Shown piece after piece: positions 1 to 8,345 of a stretch of DNA of 64,000 nt. The stretch covers positions 2,418,001 through 2,482,000 of the forward strand of contig NZ_CP021731.1 of assembly GCF_003628555.1 (NCBI RefSeq), written 5' to 3'. This DNA comes from Azoarcus sp. DN11. Lineage in GTDB: Bacteria; Pseudomonadota; Gammaproteobacteria; Burkholderiales; Rhodocyclaceae. Made by a program: the position numbers and the translations under genes. The first letter of the stretch is position 1; each line of letters starts with the position of its first letter. The notes below the pieces were generated by a model. It made no database searches, was not told where the DNA came from, and saw only the letters and a list, made by a program, of their open reading frames with translations.

Positions 1-1
1 G

Positions 2-532
2 GCCTTCGTCTACCTGGTGCCGGTCGTGATGCTTTTCGGCATCGGCGACGTGCCGGGTGTGCTGGTGACGATCGTGTTCGCGCTGCCGCCGCTGGTACGG
101 CTGACCAACCTCGGCATCCGCCAGGTTCCCGTCGACAAGATCGAGGCGGCGCGCGCCTTCGGCTGCACGCCGTGGCAGATGCTGACCCGGGTGCAATTGC
201 CGCTGGCCACGCAGACGATGATGGCGGGCCTGAACCAGACCCTGATGCTGTCGTTGTCGATGGTGGTGATCGCCTCGATGATTTCGGTCGGTGGCCTCGG
301 GCAGATGGTGCTGCGCGGTATCGGCCGCCTGGACATGGGCCTGGCCACCGTCGGCGGCGTCGGCCTGGTGCTGCTGGCGATCTTCCTCGACCGCCTCACG
401 CAGGCAATGGGCGAGCGCGGCGGATCCGACGACAGGATGCTGCGCTGGTACCAGAAGGGCCCCGTCGGCCTCGGCTTGCGGCTCATCCGCCCGAACCACG
501 CCAAACCCGGCCCCGTCCGGCACGCGCTGTAA
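2..532 (+). CDS. proW: Glycine betaine/proline-type ABC transporter permease, C-terminal part
   Basis: This is the inner-membrane permease subunit of a ProU/Ots-type importer, cut by the window edge, so only the last ~176 residues are visible. The open frame runs off the left end (Ala-Phe-Val-Tyr...), so internal GTG/ATG codons near position 17 are not the true start. The visible part holds hydrophobic membrane segments and a binding-protein-dependent permease coupling loop ([12 protein letters not shown], near nt 145-180), followed by the typical I-S-V-G-G-L-G-Q segment. The basic tail is cytoplasmic. The substrate-binding protein gene follows 42 nt downstream, so an operon is likely and the ATPase gene probably lies upstream. 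Betaine specificity is inferred from the ProX partner. Confidence 0.85.
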   Translation, partial: AFVYLVPVVMLFGIGDVPGVLVTIVFALPPLVRLTNLGIRQVPVDKIEAARAFGCTPWQMLTRVQLPLATQTMMAGLNQTLMLSLSMVVIASMISVGGLGQMVLRGIGRLDMGLATVGGVGLVLLAIFLDRLTQAMGERGGSDDRMLRWYQKGPVGLGLRLIRPNHAKPGPVRHAL

Positions 533-574
533 TTCACTCCCGCTGCACAACCAAAAAAGAGAGGTTAGGAGACT

Positions 575-1597
575 ATGTTGTTCGATGCCGGTAACCTGAT
601 TCAGAAGTTGGCTCGTGCCCTGACGGTCGCAGCCGTCACCTTGTTGCCGCTCCATGCGATGGCGGCCACGCCCGACAAGCCGGGGCAGGGCAAGAGCGTC
701 ACGCCGATCTTCCCGCCGATCGCGGAGGAGCGTTTCCGCGGCGAGGTCGCCATGATCGGCCTGCGGGAACTCGGCTACACGGTGAAGGACCCCAAGGAAA
801 CCGAATATCCGACGATGATGGTGGCCCTGTCGCAGGGTGACGCGGACTTCACCGTCCACCTGTGGGAAAAGCTGCACGACAAGTTTTACCAGAAGGTCGG
901 CGGCGACAGCACCCTGGTTAAAGTGGGGAACGTGATCCCCGGTGTGGTGCAGGGCTACCTGATCGACAAGAAGACCGCCGACGCCTACGGCATCAAGTCC
1001 CTTGCCGACCTGAAGGATCCGAAAATCGCCAAGCTGTTCGACACCAACGGTGACGGCAAGGCGGATCTGACCGGCTGCAACCCCGGCTGGGGTTGCGAAC
1101 TGGTGATCGACCATCACCTGAAGGCCTACGGGCTGGAACGCACGGTGAGCCACAACCGCGGTTCCTACTTCGCCCTGATGGCCGACACCATCACCCGTTA
1201 CAAACAGGGACAGCCGATCCTCTACTTCACCTGGGCGCCGCAGTGGATTTCGGGCGTGCTGGTCCCGGGCAAGGACGTGGTGTGGCTCGAGGTGCCGCGC
1301 ACGGACCTGCCGGGCGGGGATAACAGCGTCAACACGATGGTGGATGGCAAGAACCTCGGCTTTGCGGTCGACACCATCAAGGCTGTCCTCAACAAGGATT
1401 TCGCCAGGAAGAACCCCCCCGCCCGCGAGTTCCTCGCACATGTGCAGATCAGTGCCGCCGACGAAAGTGCGCAGAACCTCAAGATGCTGAACGGCGAGAA
1501 GACCGCCGATGACGTTCGCCGCCATGCGGCCGATTGGGTGAAGCAGCACCGCGCTCAATTCGACGAGTGGCTGGCCCTGGCGCGCGCCGCCAAGTAA
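575..1597 (+). CDS. proX: Glycine betaine/proline ABC transporter substrate-binding protein
   Basis: Periplasmic binding protein (340 aa) that captures a quaternary amine and delivers it to the ProW permease. The N-terminal ~30 residues are a Sec signal (hydrophobic ALTVAAVTLLPL core, then AMAA as a signal-peptidase I site). The mature part belongs to the OpuAC/ProX family. Family-like segments include the Trp in FTVHLWEKL, a GDGKADLTGCNPGWGC stretch with a Cys pair as in ProX, and the YFTWAPQW segment with aromatic residues of the kind that box trimethylammonium groups. A GAGAGG-like ribosome site lies just before the ATG. Likely ligands are glycine betaine, proline betaine or carnitine; the sequence alone does not choose. 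It fits the demethylation genes further along. Confidence 0.9.
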   Translation: MLFDAGNLIQKLARALTVAAVTLLPLHAMAATPDKPGQGKSVTPIFPPIAEERFRGEVAMIGLRELGYTVKDPKETEYPTMMVALSQGDADFTVHLWEKLHDKFYQKVGGDSTLVKVGNVIPGVVQGYLIDKKTADAYGIKSLADLKDPKIAKLFDTNGDGKADLTGCNPGWGCELVIDHHLKAYGLERTVSHNRGSYFALMADTITRYKQGQPILYFTWAPQWISGVLVPGKDVVWLEVPRTDLPGGDNSVNTMVDGKNLGFAVDTIKAVLNKDFARKNPPAREFLAHVQISAADESAQNLKMLNGEKTADDVRRHAADWVKQHRAQFDEWLALARAAK

Positions 1598-1625
1598 GCA
1601 ATCCCTATCCCCAGTGGCGTGTAGG

Positions 1626-1646
1626 GGTGCCCGCGTCGCGGGCACC
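1626..1646. terminator. Perfect 10-bp inverted repeat after proX
   Basis: GGTGCCCGCG (1626-1635) is mirrored by CGCGGGCACC (1637-1646), giving a very stable hairpin 29 nt after the proX stop. No T-run follows, so it may be a mRNA-stabilising or attenuating hairpin rather than a classical intrinsic terminator. Confidence 0.5.
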
Positions 1647-1706
1647 TCCGGCCCTTCGCATGCCCATTTTTCGTGTCTGGCCGCCCGGCCAGGGGTGAGA
1701 GATCCA

Positions 1707-3101
1707 ATGTCCCTGTATTCGTTCGTCAAAGATTTCCATTTCGAGCAAGCCCCGCTTGCCACGCGCCGGCTCGTTCTGATCAGCCTGCTGGATATCCTCG
1801 GTGTCGCGGCAGGCGCGCGGAACAACCAGACCAGCAGCATCCTTCGCCAGTACGCCATCGAGCATTACCCGGGCGCCGCCAACGCCAGCCGGATCCTGTT
1901 CGACGGGCACCGTGTCCATCCCCTCGGCGCCGCGTGGGCCGGCGGTTTCTGCGTCGACAGCCTCGATGCGCACGAAGGCCACTTCACGTCGAAGGGGCAC
2001 GCCGGTGCGACCGTCGTGCCGGCCCTGCTGGCGCTGGCCGACGCATACCGTGAGCAGGGCCACGCGATCAGCGGCGAGGAGTTCCTGAGCGCGCTGTGCA
2101 TCGCCTATGAGGCGGGGCTGCGCGCGGGCGCCGCGTTGATGGCGACGGCGCCCGAATACCATGCGTCCGGCGCCTTCTCGGGCGTCGGCGTCGTGTGCGG
2201 AGGCGCGCGGCTCCTCGGCCTCGACGAGCAAACCTTCCGTCACGCGCTCGGGATCGCCGAGTATTTCGGACCGCGCTGCCCGATGATGCGCCTCGTCGAT
2301 CACCCTTCGATGCTGCGCGACGCGCATGGAGCGGGGGCCTACGCGGGGATCAACGCGCTGCTGCTCGCGAAAGCGGGGGTGACGGGCGCGCCGGCGGAGA
2401 CGGTCGAGCGGAGCGACGTGGCGCCGCACTGGCACGACCTCGGCGAGCGCTGGGAGATCGATGCGCAGTACTTCAAGCCGTGGCCGGTGTGCCGCTGGGC
2501 GCAACCGGCGCTCACGGCGATGGAGGCGCTGCGCAAGGAGAATCCCGATCTCCGCGCCGAGAACATCGAGGGCATCCGCGTCGAGACCTTCCATGAGTCG
2601 ATGCGGCTTCAGGGGCACGCTCCCGCCAATGCCGACGAGGCCCAGTATGCGTTGGCCTTTCCCCTCGCAGCGCTGATCTGCCGTGGGCAGGTCGGGCCGG
2701 ACGAGGTGACCGGCGAGGCGATTCATGCTCCGGATATCCGCGCACTGAGTGCCTGCATCGAGATCGTCGAGGCCGATGACCTGTCGGACCGTTTCCCCGA
2801 GGAGATCCTGTCGCGGGTCCATCTCAGGCTCAAGGACGGGCGCGAGTTGAGCAGCGCCACCACGGCCGCGAAGGGCGACCCCGCGACGCGCATGTCCGAG
2901 GAAGAGTTCCGGGAAAAATTTCACCGCATGGCCCGTGGGGCGCTCCCCGAGGCGCAGCGCAAGGCCATCGAGCGCCAGGTGGCGGAGCTCCCCTCTAGCG
3001 CAAGCTGCGCGTCCCTGTTCGATCTGATCCTGAGCACCACCGACGGGTCGAAGGCAGGCACCGGCAGCGCATCCGCGAAGACGGAAACCGCTCCCGGCTG
3101 A
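1707..3101 (+). CDS. MmgE/PrpD family protein
   Basis: 464-aa cytosolic protein of the MmgE/PrpD superfamily (2-methylcitrate dehydratase, cis-aconitate decarboxylase and relatives). The all-helical N-terminal domain is visible (LLDILGVAAGARNN; then HEGHFTSKGHAG and AYEAGLRAGA), with the lid domain in the last ~170 residues. The start was set at the ATG preceded by GGTGAGAG; the frame is open upstream, but those 31 codons read as non-family sequence. Family members use (methyl)citrate, iminodisuccinate or itaconate-type acids. The substrate here is unknown, and no prpB or prpC is nearby. It lies between the betaine importer and a GlxA-type regulator, so a role in catabolism of a betaine-derived acid is only an inference. 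Confidence 0.75.
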   Translation: MSLYSFVKDFHFEQAPLATRRLVLISLLDILGVAAGARNNQTSSILRQYAIEHYPGAANASRILFDGHRVHPLGAAWAGGFCVDSLDAHEGHFTSKGHAGATVVPALLALADAYREQGHAISGEEFLSALCIAYEAGLRAGAALMATAPEYHASGAFSGVGVVCGGARLLGLDEQTFRHALGIAEYFGPRCPMMRLVDHPSMLRDAHGAGAYAGINALLLAKAGVTGAPAETVERSDVAPHWHDLGERWEIDAQYFKPWPVCRWAQPALTAMEALRKENPDLRAENIEGIRVETFHESMRLQGHAPANADEAQYALAFPLAALICRGQVGPDEVTGEAIHAPDIRALSACIEIVEADDLSDRFPEEILSRVHLRLKDGRELSSATTAAKGDPATRMSEEEFREKFHRMARGALPEAQRKAIERQVAELPSSASCASLFDLILSTTDGSKAGTGSASAKTETAPG

Positions 3102-3160
3102 CAGAGGCTGAGGACGCTTCGGCGGGTTCGTCGGAGCGTCCCGTTCGCAGGCGCACAACC

Positions 3161-4294
3161 ATGCCACTAGTCATGACATCGCAGCGACCGGAATCGGCGA
3201 AGGCTGCGCCGAAGATCCACGTCGAGTCCTTGACGGAGATCGATCACGGAGGACGTCCGGCAGACAGGATCCGCGTTCCGTTCAGGAGCCTGCTGAAGCA
3301 CAAGAATCTGCCCCACCTGCATGAGCGCCGCTGGTTGGAACCGTCGGGTGGCTGCCGGCGCGTGTTTTTCGTCGTGCTCGATCACTTTTCGCTGATGTCC
3401 TTCACCGGCGCCGTGGACGCCCTGGTGACGGCGAATCTCGTTAGCCGGGAGCCGCTGTTCGAGACGATGGTCGTGAGTGCCGATGGGGAAATGGCGGTCA
3501 GCGATCTGGGCATCGGCATTTCCGTTGACGGCGCCATTACTGCGCTCCAGGCACGGCGCGGAGATCTGGTCGTTGTCTGCGGCGGGCTCAGGGTTCGGTT
3601 GCACAGTTTCCCCGCCCTCCGCACCCAGCTGCTTGCGGCGCACGCTGCTGGGGCAACGTTGGGGGGGCTTTGGAACGGCGCCTTCTTTCTCGCCGATGCA
3701 GGCCTGCTTCACGATCGCGATTGCGCGGTGCATCCGGACGCGCGCGCGCTGATGGCAGAGAGATTCCCGCGGACAAGGGTTGCGCGGCATTCCTATGTCG
3801 TAGACGGGCAACGGATGAGCTGTGCCGGTGCCAACAGCTCGCTCGCAATGATGCTGGCGTGGCTGCGGAGCGATTACGAGTCTGCGGTCGTCGATTCGGT
3901 CGAGGAAATACTGGGTTGCGATAAGAGCCCTGAGGTCATCGGGGCGCCGGCGGACCGGGATCCCACGTTGCCGCAAGCCCTCAAATTGGCCCTGGAATTA
4001 ATGCACAGCAATATCGACGAGCCGCTCGCGATCGAGGAAATCGCCGAATTATCCGATTTGTCGAGACGGCAGCTGGACCGGCTTTTCACTCGCCATCTGG
4101 GTGCCTCGCCGTCACGGTATTACCTGGAATTGCGCGTGACCCATGCGCGCCAGCTTTTGCAGCATTCGAACGCGCCGATCGCGGAAATTGCCGTTGCCAG
4201 CGGATTTGCGAGCATCTCGCACTTCTGCCAATGCTTCCGGCAATTCTTTCATGTCGCACCGGGGAAATTCCGGCTGCAGCAGGTCGCAAGATAG
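3161..4294 (+). CDS. GlxA/GbdR-type AraC-family regulator with DJ-1/PfpI domain
   Basis: 377-aa transcription factor. Residues ~65-230 form a DJ-1/PfpI-like (class I amidotransferase-like) sensing domain (FFVVLDHFSLMSFTGAVD; VVVCGGL). Residues ~275-375 carry two AraC helix-turn-helix units (IEEIAELSDLSRRQLDRLF and IAEIAVASGFASISHFCQ). This architecture is shared with GbdR, CdhR, ArgR and SouR, activators of betaine, carnitine, arginine and sarcosine catabolism in Pseudomonas. In several of these the DJ-1 domain binds the amine inducer and is not enzymatic. It lies 60 nt after the MmgE/PrpD gene and 160 nt before the DapA-like gene, so it probably controls the 4.4-9.5 kb catabolic operon. Confidence 0.85.
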   Translation: MPLVMTSQRPESAKAAPKIHVESLTEIDHGGRPADRIRVPFRSLLKHKNLPHLHERRWLEPSGGCRRVFFVVLDHFSLMSFTGAVDALVTANLVSREPLFETMVVSADGEMAVSDLGIGISVDGAITALQARRGDLVVVCGGLRVRLHSFPALRTQLLAAHAAGATLGGLWNGAFFLADAGLLHDRDCAVHPDARALMAERFPRTRVARHSYVVDGQRMSCAGANSSLAMMLAWLRSDYESAVVDSVEEILGCDKSPEVIGAPADRDPTLPQALKLALELMHSNIDEPLAIEEIAELSDLSRRQLDRLFTRHLGASPSRYYLELRVTHARQLLQHSNAPIAEIAVASGFASISHFCQCFRQFFHVAPGKFRLQQVAR

Positions 4295-4453
4295 ACGGAA
4301 AAGAATAAGGCGTTATTGAATTCGCCGGTTCTCGTTCGATTCATAACGTCCATTCATGAATTGCCGGGACGAAATGTTGATTGTCCCGACAACGCAGCGA
4401 AATTACCATTTTTTTGCCCTCAACCCCTTCAATAATATTCACTAGGTGACGCA

Positions 4454-5344
4454 ATGAATTTCGATGGCATCTGGACCCCGGTCGCAACCGCTTTCGCCGA
4501 AGACGGTTCCATTAATTTCGATATCGTCGGAAAGACGATCGACAGGCTGATCGGCCAGGGCGTGCACGGCCTGATCGTCGGTGGCACCACGGGGGAGTAC
4601 TACGCGCTGAGCAAGGACGAGCGCAAGCGCCTGTTCGACTACGTGGTCGACCACGTCAAGGGCCGCCTGCCGCTGATGGCCGGGATCAACGCCACCACGA
4701 CGGAAGAGAGCCTGGAGCTCGGTCGTCATGCGAAGGCCGCCGGCTTCGGTTCGATCCTCGTCGCCGCGCCGTACTACTGCCAGCCCACGCAGGACGAATT
4801 GCTCGCGCACGTGCGCTGCGTCGATGACGCGCTGGGCCTGCCGATCATGCTCTACAACTTCCCGGACCGCACCGGCACGCCGATGAGCTTCGAGTTCATC
4901 AACGCGCTGCGCGACCGGCCCAACGTGCAGGCGATCAAGGAGAGCACCGGTTCGATCCAGCGCATGCACGCGCTCGCCACCGAGCACGCCGACCAGCTCC
5001 AGCTCAGTTGCGGCATGGACGACCAGATCCTGGAGTTCTTCGTCTGGGGTGCGCGCAGCTGGGTGTGCGGCGCGTCCAACTTCCTCGCGCCGGAGCACGT
5101 CGCGCTGTATCAGGCCTGCGTCGTCGAACGCGATTTCGTCAAGGGCCGCGAGCTGGCCGCGCGCATCATGCCGATGCTGAACCTGCTCGAACAGGGTGGC
5201 AAGTTCTGCCAATACGTCAAGTTCGGCTGCGAACTGGCGGGCCTGCCGGTCGGCCCGGCGCGTCGTCCGCTGCTGCCGCTGGGCGAGGCCGAGAAGGCCG
5301 CGTTCAAGCGCGCCTACGACACGCTGGTTTCTCACCGCGGTTAA
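4454..5344 (+). CDS. Dihydrodipicolinate synthase/N-acetylneuraminate lyase family protein
   Basis: 296-aa TIM-barrel class I aldolase/dehydratase of the DapA family. The pyruvate/keto-acid binding motif is seen as GGTTGEYYALS near residue 45. The catalytic Tyr is probably in VAAPYYCQP (~residue 112), with the tail of the motif in LYNFPDRTG, and the Schiff-base Lys is in QAIKEST (~residue 160). The next genes are an FAD oxidase and an aldehyde dehydrogenase. That trio recalls hydroxyproline catabolism (HypD/LhpC deaminase, HypO/LhpB oxidase, HypH/LhpG dehydrogenase), so a pyrroline-carboxylate deaminase or keto-acid lyase is more likely than lysine biosynthesis. The precise substrate is unknown. 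Confidence 0.8.
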   Translation: MNFDGIWTPVATAFAEDGSINFDIVGKTIDRLIGQGVHGLIVGGTTGEYYALSKDERKRLFDYVVDHVKGRLPLMAGINATTTEESLELGRHAKAAGFGSILVAAPYYCQPTQDELLAHVRCVDDALGLPIMLYNFPDRTGTPMSFEFINALRDRPNVQAIKESTGSIQRMHALATEHADQLQLSCGMDDQILEFFVWGARSWVCGASNFLAPEHVALYQACVVERDFVKGRELAARIMPMLNLLEQGGKFCQYVKFGCELAGLPVGPARRPLLPLGEAEKAAFKRAYDTLVSHRG

Positions 5345-5368
5345 GGCCTGGCGGCGGAGGCGCTTCAA

Positions 5369-6697
5369 ATGCAGCTCAAATGCAATTTTCTGCCCCAGGA
5401 CGATGGGCGCTGTGGCTGGTACGAGATGCTGCCTCCGCCTCCCCCGTCGAAGCCGCTGAAGGGCGATATCAAGGCCGACTGGGTGGTGCTCGGCGCGGGC
5501 CTGTCGGGCCTCGCGGCGGCACGCCGGCTGGCCGAACTCCAGCCGAACGCGTCCATCGCGGTGCTGGATGCCCGCCGTGTCGGGTTTGGTGCCTCGGGGC
5601 GCAACTCCGGCTTCATGGTCGACCTGCCGCACGACCTCACGAAGCACGATTACACCGGCGACCAGTCAGCCGACCTGATGCAGATCCGTCTCAATCGCGC
5701 GGCGATCGATTACGTGCGCGGAATCGTCAAAACGCACGGGATCGAGTGCGACTGGCGCGAGCAGGGCAAGCTGCACGGCGCCGTGGAGCCGCGCGGCGAG
5801 CGGGCGCTGGAGGGCTTCGCGAAGGGCCTGTCGGCGCTCGGGGAGCCTTACAGCGTGCTCGACGCCCGGCAGATGAAGGCGGTGACGGGCACGGACTTCT
5901 ACCGGTCGGGTGTGCATGCGCCCGGCTGCGTGCTGGTCCAGCCGGCTGCGCTCGTGCGCGGGCTCGGCGCGACGCTGCCCGAGAACGTGCGCGTGTACGA
6001 GGACACCGCGGTGCGCGAGATCGTGGTCGGCACGCCGCACCAGCTCGTCACCGACCAGGGACGCATCACGACCCCCCGACTGATTCTCGCCAACAACGCC
6101 TACGCGGCGCAGTTCGACAAGCTCGGGCTGAAAGGCATGATGCTGCCGATCTACACCTACGGCAGCCTGACTCGCCAGCTCACACCCGACGAGCTCGCGC
6201 GGCTCGGTGGCGAGGAGAGCTGGGGCCTGATCCCGGCCGACCCGATGGGAACGACCGTGCGCCGTATTGCGAGCGGCCGCATCTGCATCCGCAACTCCTT
6301 CACCTACAACCCGGACATCAGTGCCGGTGCGAGCCGCCTCGAACGCGTGCGCGACTCCCATCGGCGCTCATATGAGCGCCGATTCCCGATGCTCTCGGGC
6401 ATCGAGTTCGAATACACCTGGGGCGGCGCGCTGTGCCTGTCGCGCAATGGCGGCGCACCCTTCGGCGAGATCGCGCCCGGTGTGTTCAGTGCCGTGGGCT
6501 GCAACGGACTGGGCCTGACGCGCGGCACGATCGGCGGAAAACTCATCGCCGAATACGCGCTCGGCAGCAAGAGCGAATTGCTCGACATCCTGCTGCAACA
6601 GCCCAAGCCGGTCGCCAATCCGCCCGAGCCGCTGCTCGGCATCGGGGTGCGCTCGACCCTGATGTGGAAAGAGTGGCAGGCCGGCGTCGAACTTTAA
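5369..6697 (+). CDS. FAD-dependent amine oxidoreductase (DAO/PuuB-like)
   Basis: 442-aa D-amino-acid-oxidase superfamily flavoenzyme. The dinucleotide fold starts near residue 37 (VVLGAGLSGLAAARRLAEL), followed by the GFGASGRNSGF segment typical of PuuB-like gamma-glutamylputrescine oxidases and related secondary-amine oxidases. The C-terminal FAD closing motif is G-C-N-G-L-G-L-T-R-G. Oxidation of a C-N bond would release an aldehyde or imine for the dehydrogenase 23 nt downstream. GGCGGAGG precedes the ATG. It lies 24 nt after the DapA-like gene, hence the same transcript. Polyamine-type, N-methylamine or hydroxyproline-type substrates are all possible. Confidence 0.8.
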   Translation: MQLKCNFLPQDDGRCGWYEMLPPPPPSKPLKGDIKADWVVLGAGLSGLAAARRLAELQPNASIAVLDARRVGFGASGRNSGFMVDLPHDLTKHDYTGDQSADLMQIRLNRAAIDYVRGIVKTHGIECDWREQGKLHGAVEPRGERALEGFAKGLSALGEPYSVLDARQMKAVTGTDFYRSGVHAPGCVLVQPAALVRGLGATLPENVRVYEDTAVREIVVGTPHQLVTDQGRITTPRLILANNAYAAQFDKLGLKGMMLPIYTYGSLTRQLTPDELARLGGEESWGLIPADPMGTTVRRIASGRICIRNSFTYNPDISAGASRLERVRDSHRRSYERRFPMLSGIEFEYTWGGALCLSRNGGAPFGEIAPGVFSAVGCNGLGLTRGTIGGKLIAEYALGSKSELLDILLQQPKPVANPPEPLLGIGVRSTLMWKEWQAGVEL

Positions 6698-6720
6698 TCA
6701 TTACAACGGAGGAGAATCCA

Positions 6721-8226
6721 ATGACCGATACCCTGACCCGCGACGCGATCGCGCAAAAGATCAAGCGTCTCGAGTACCGCAACCTGGCCTTCATCGATGG
6801 CCGCTTCGTGCCCGCCCGCTCGGGCAAGACCTTCCCGACCCTGAACCCGGCGACCGGCGAAGTGCTGACCGAAGTCGCCGCGTGCGACACCGAGGACGTC
6901 GACGTCGCGGTCAAGGCCGCCCGCCGCGCCTTCGACTCGGGCGTGTGGTCGCGCCTCGCGCCCGCCGAACGCAAGGCGATCATGAAGCGCTTTGCCGACC
7001 TGATCGACGAACATCGCCTGGAACTCGCGATCCTCGAATCGCTGGAGGCCGGCAAGCCGATCGGCGAATGCTTCAACGTCGACATCCCCGACACCGCCAA
7101 CACCATCCGCTGGAACGCGGAGACCGCCGACAAGCTCTACGACGCCGTCGCCCCGACCGCGCCGGACGTGGTCGCGACCGTCCGCCGTGAGCCGCTCGGC
7201 GTCGTCGGCGCGGTGCTGCCGTGGAACTTCCCCGCCATGATGGTGGGGTGGAAGCTGGGCCCGGCGCTGGTGACGGGCAATTGCGTGATCGTGAAACCCG
7301 CCCAGCTCACGTCGCTGACCACCATCTGCATCGCCGAACTCGGCCATCAGGCGGGCATCCCGGCGGGCGTGCTGAACGTCGTCCCGGGGCTCGGCAGCAC
7401 GGCGGGCCAGGCGCTGGGCATGCATCCGGACGTCGACCTGATCGCCTTCACCGGCTCCACCGCGGTGGGGCGGCGCTTCCTCGAATACTCGGCCGCGACC
7501 AATCTCAAGCGCGTGGCGCTGGAACTGGGCGGCAAGAATCCGCAGGTCGTCATGCCCGACGTGAGCGCCCTCAAGACCGTCGCGAGCAACGTCCTCGCCT
7601 CCGCCTTCTGGAACATGGGCGAGAACTGCTCGGCGGGCTCGCGCCTGATCGTGCATCGCTCCATCAAGGACGCGCTGCTCGACGAGATGCTGGTCCAGCT
7701 CGAAACCGACTGGAAGACCGGCGACCCGCTGGACCCGGAAGTGCGGCTCGGCGCGCTGATCCAGAAGGATCACATGGACAAGGTGCTCGGATTCATCGAT
7801 CGCGCAAAGGCGGCCGGCCTGACGGCGCTGACCGGCGGGGAGCAGGTCCTCAAGGAAACCGGCGGCTATTTCGTCGCGCCGACGATCTTCGACGACGTGC
7901 CCACGGACGCCGAAATCGCGCGCGAGGAAATCTTCGGGCCGGTGCTCGCGGTGATCCCCTTCGACACCGAGGAAGAGGCCGTCGCCATCGCCAACGACAC
8001 CTGCTACGGGCTCGCAGCCTCGCTGTGGAGCGACGATCTCAGCACCGTCCACCGCATGTCGGCGGCGATCCGCGCCGGCACGGTCTCCGTCAACTGCTTC
8101 TCGGAGGGGGACATCACGACGCCCTTCGGCGGGTACAAGCAGTCCGGTTTCGGCGGGCGCGACAAGTCTGTGTATGCCCACGAGCACTACACCGAGCTGA
8201 AGACGACCTGGATCAAGGTGGCTTGA
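6721..8226 (+). CDS. NAD(P)-dependent aldehyde dehydrogenase
   Basis: 501-aa class 1/2-type aldehyde dehydrogenase close in pattern to PuuC/KauB/BetB enzymes. The NAD domain motif (PWNFPAMM), the general-base Glu (LELGGKNP, ~residue 270) and the catalytic Cys (GENCSAGSRL, ~residue 303) are intact. The ATG follows a good GGAGGAG site; the frame extends far upstream inside the preceding gene, but that part is antiparallel noise. It probably oxidises the aldehyde produced by the preceding flavoenzyme, such as an aminobutyraldehyde, betaine aldehyde or ketoglutarate semialdehyde. Sequence alone does not separate these. Confidence 0.85.
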   Translation: MTDTLTRDAIAQKIKRLEYRNLAFIDGRFVPARSGKTFPTLNPATGEVLTEVAACDTEDVDVAVKAARRAFDSGVWSRLAPAERKAIMKRFADLIDEHRLELAILESLEAGKPIGECFNVDIPDTANTIRWNAETADKLYDAVAPTAPDVVATVRREPLGVVGAVLPWNFPAMMVGWKLGPALVTGNCVIVKPAQLTSLTTICIAELGHQAGIPAGVLNVVPGLGSTAGQALGMHPDVDLIAFTGSTAVGRRFLEYSAATNLKRVALELGGKNPQVVMPDVSALKTVASNVLASAFWNMGENCSAGSRLIVHRSIKDALLDEMLVQLETDWKTGDPLDPEVRLGALIQKDHMDKVLGFIDRAKAAGLTALTGGEQVLKETGGYFVAPTIFDDVPTDAEIAREEIFGPVLAVIPFDTEEEAVAIANDTCYGLAASLWSDDLSTVHRMSAAIRAGTVSVNCFSEGDITTPFGGYKQSGFGGRDKSVYAHEHYTELKTTWIKVA

Positions 8227-8345
8227 CGTCAGGGCCTGCCGGAATCGAAACTGATTTCCGGCAGGCGCACCCCAATCGGTAGGCCAAGACAAGAGCCGTA
8301 CCTGCCGTCCCCCGGACGACGATCGGCCGTACAGGAAATTCCCCC

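Noticed and set aside
1605..3167. 520-codon minus-strand frame opposite the MmgE/PrpD gene
   Set aside because: Same codon-bias artefact; no family resemblance, whereas the plus strand has a clear MmgE/PrpD protein.
4388..4399. TTGTCCCGACAA before the DapA-like gene as a fourth C1 operator
   Set aside because: The spacing between the arms is 2 nt, not 7, and flanking bases do not match the other three sites.
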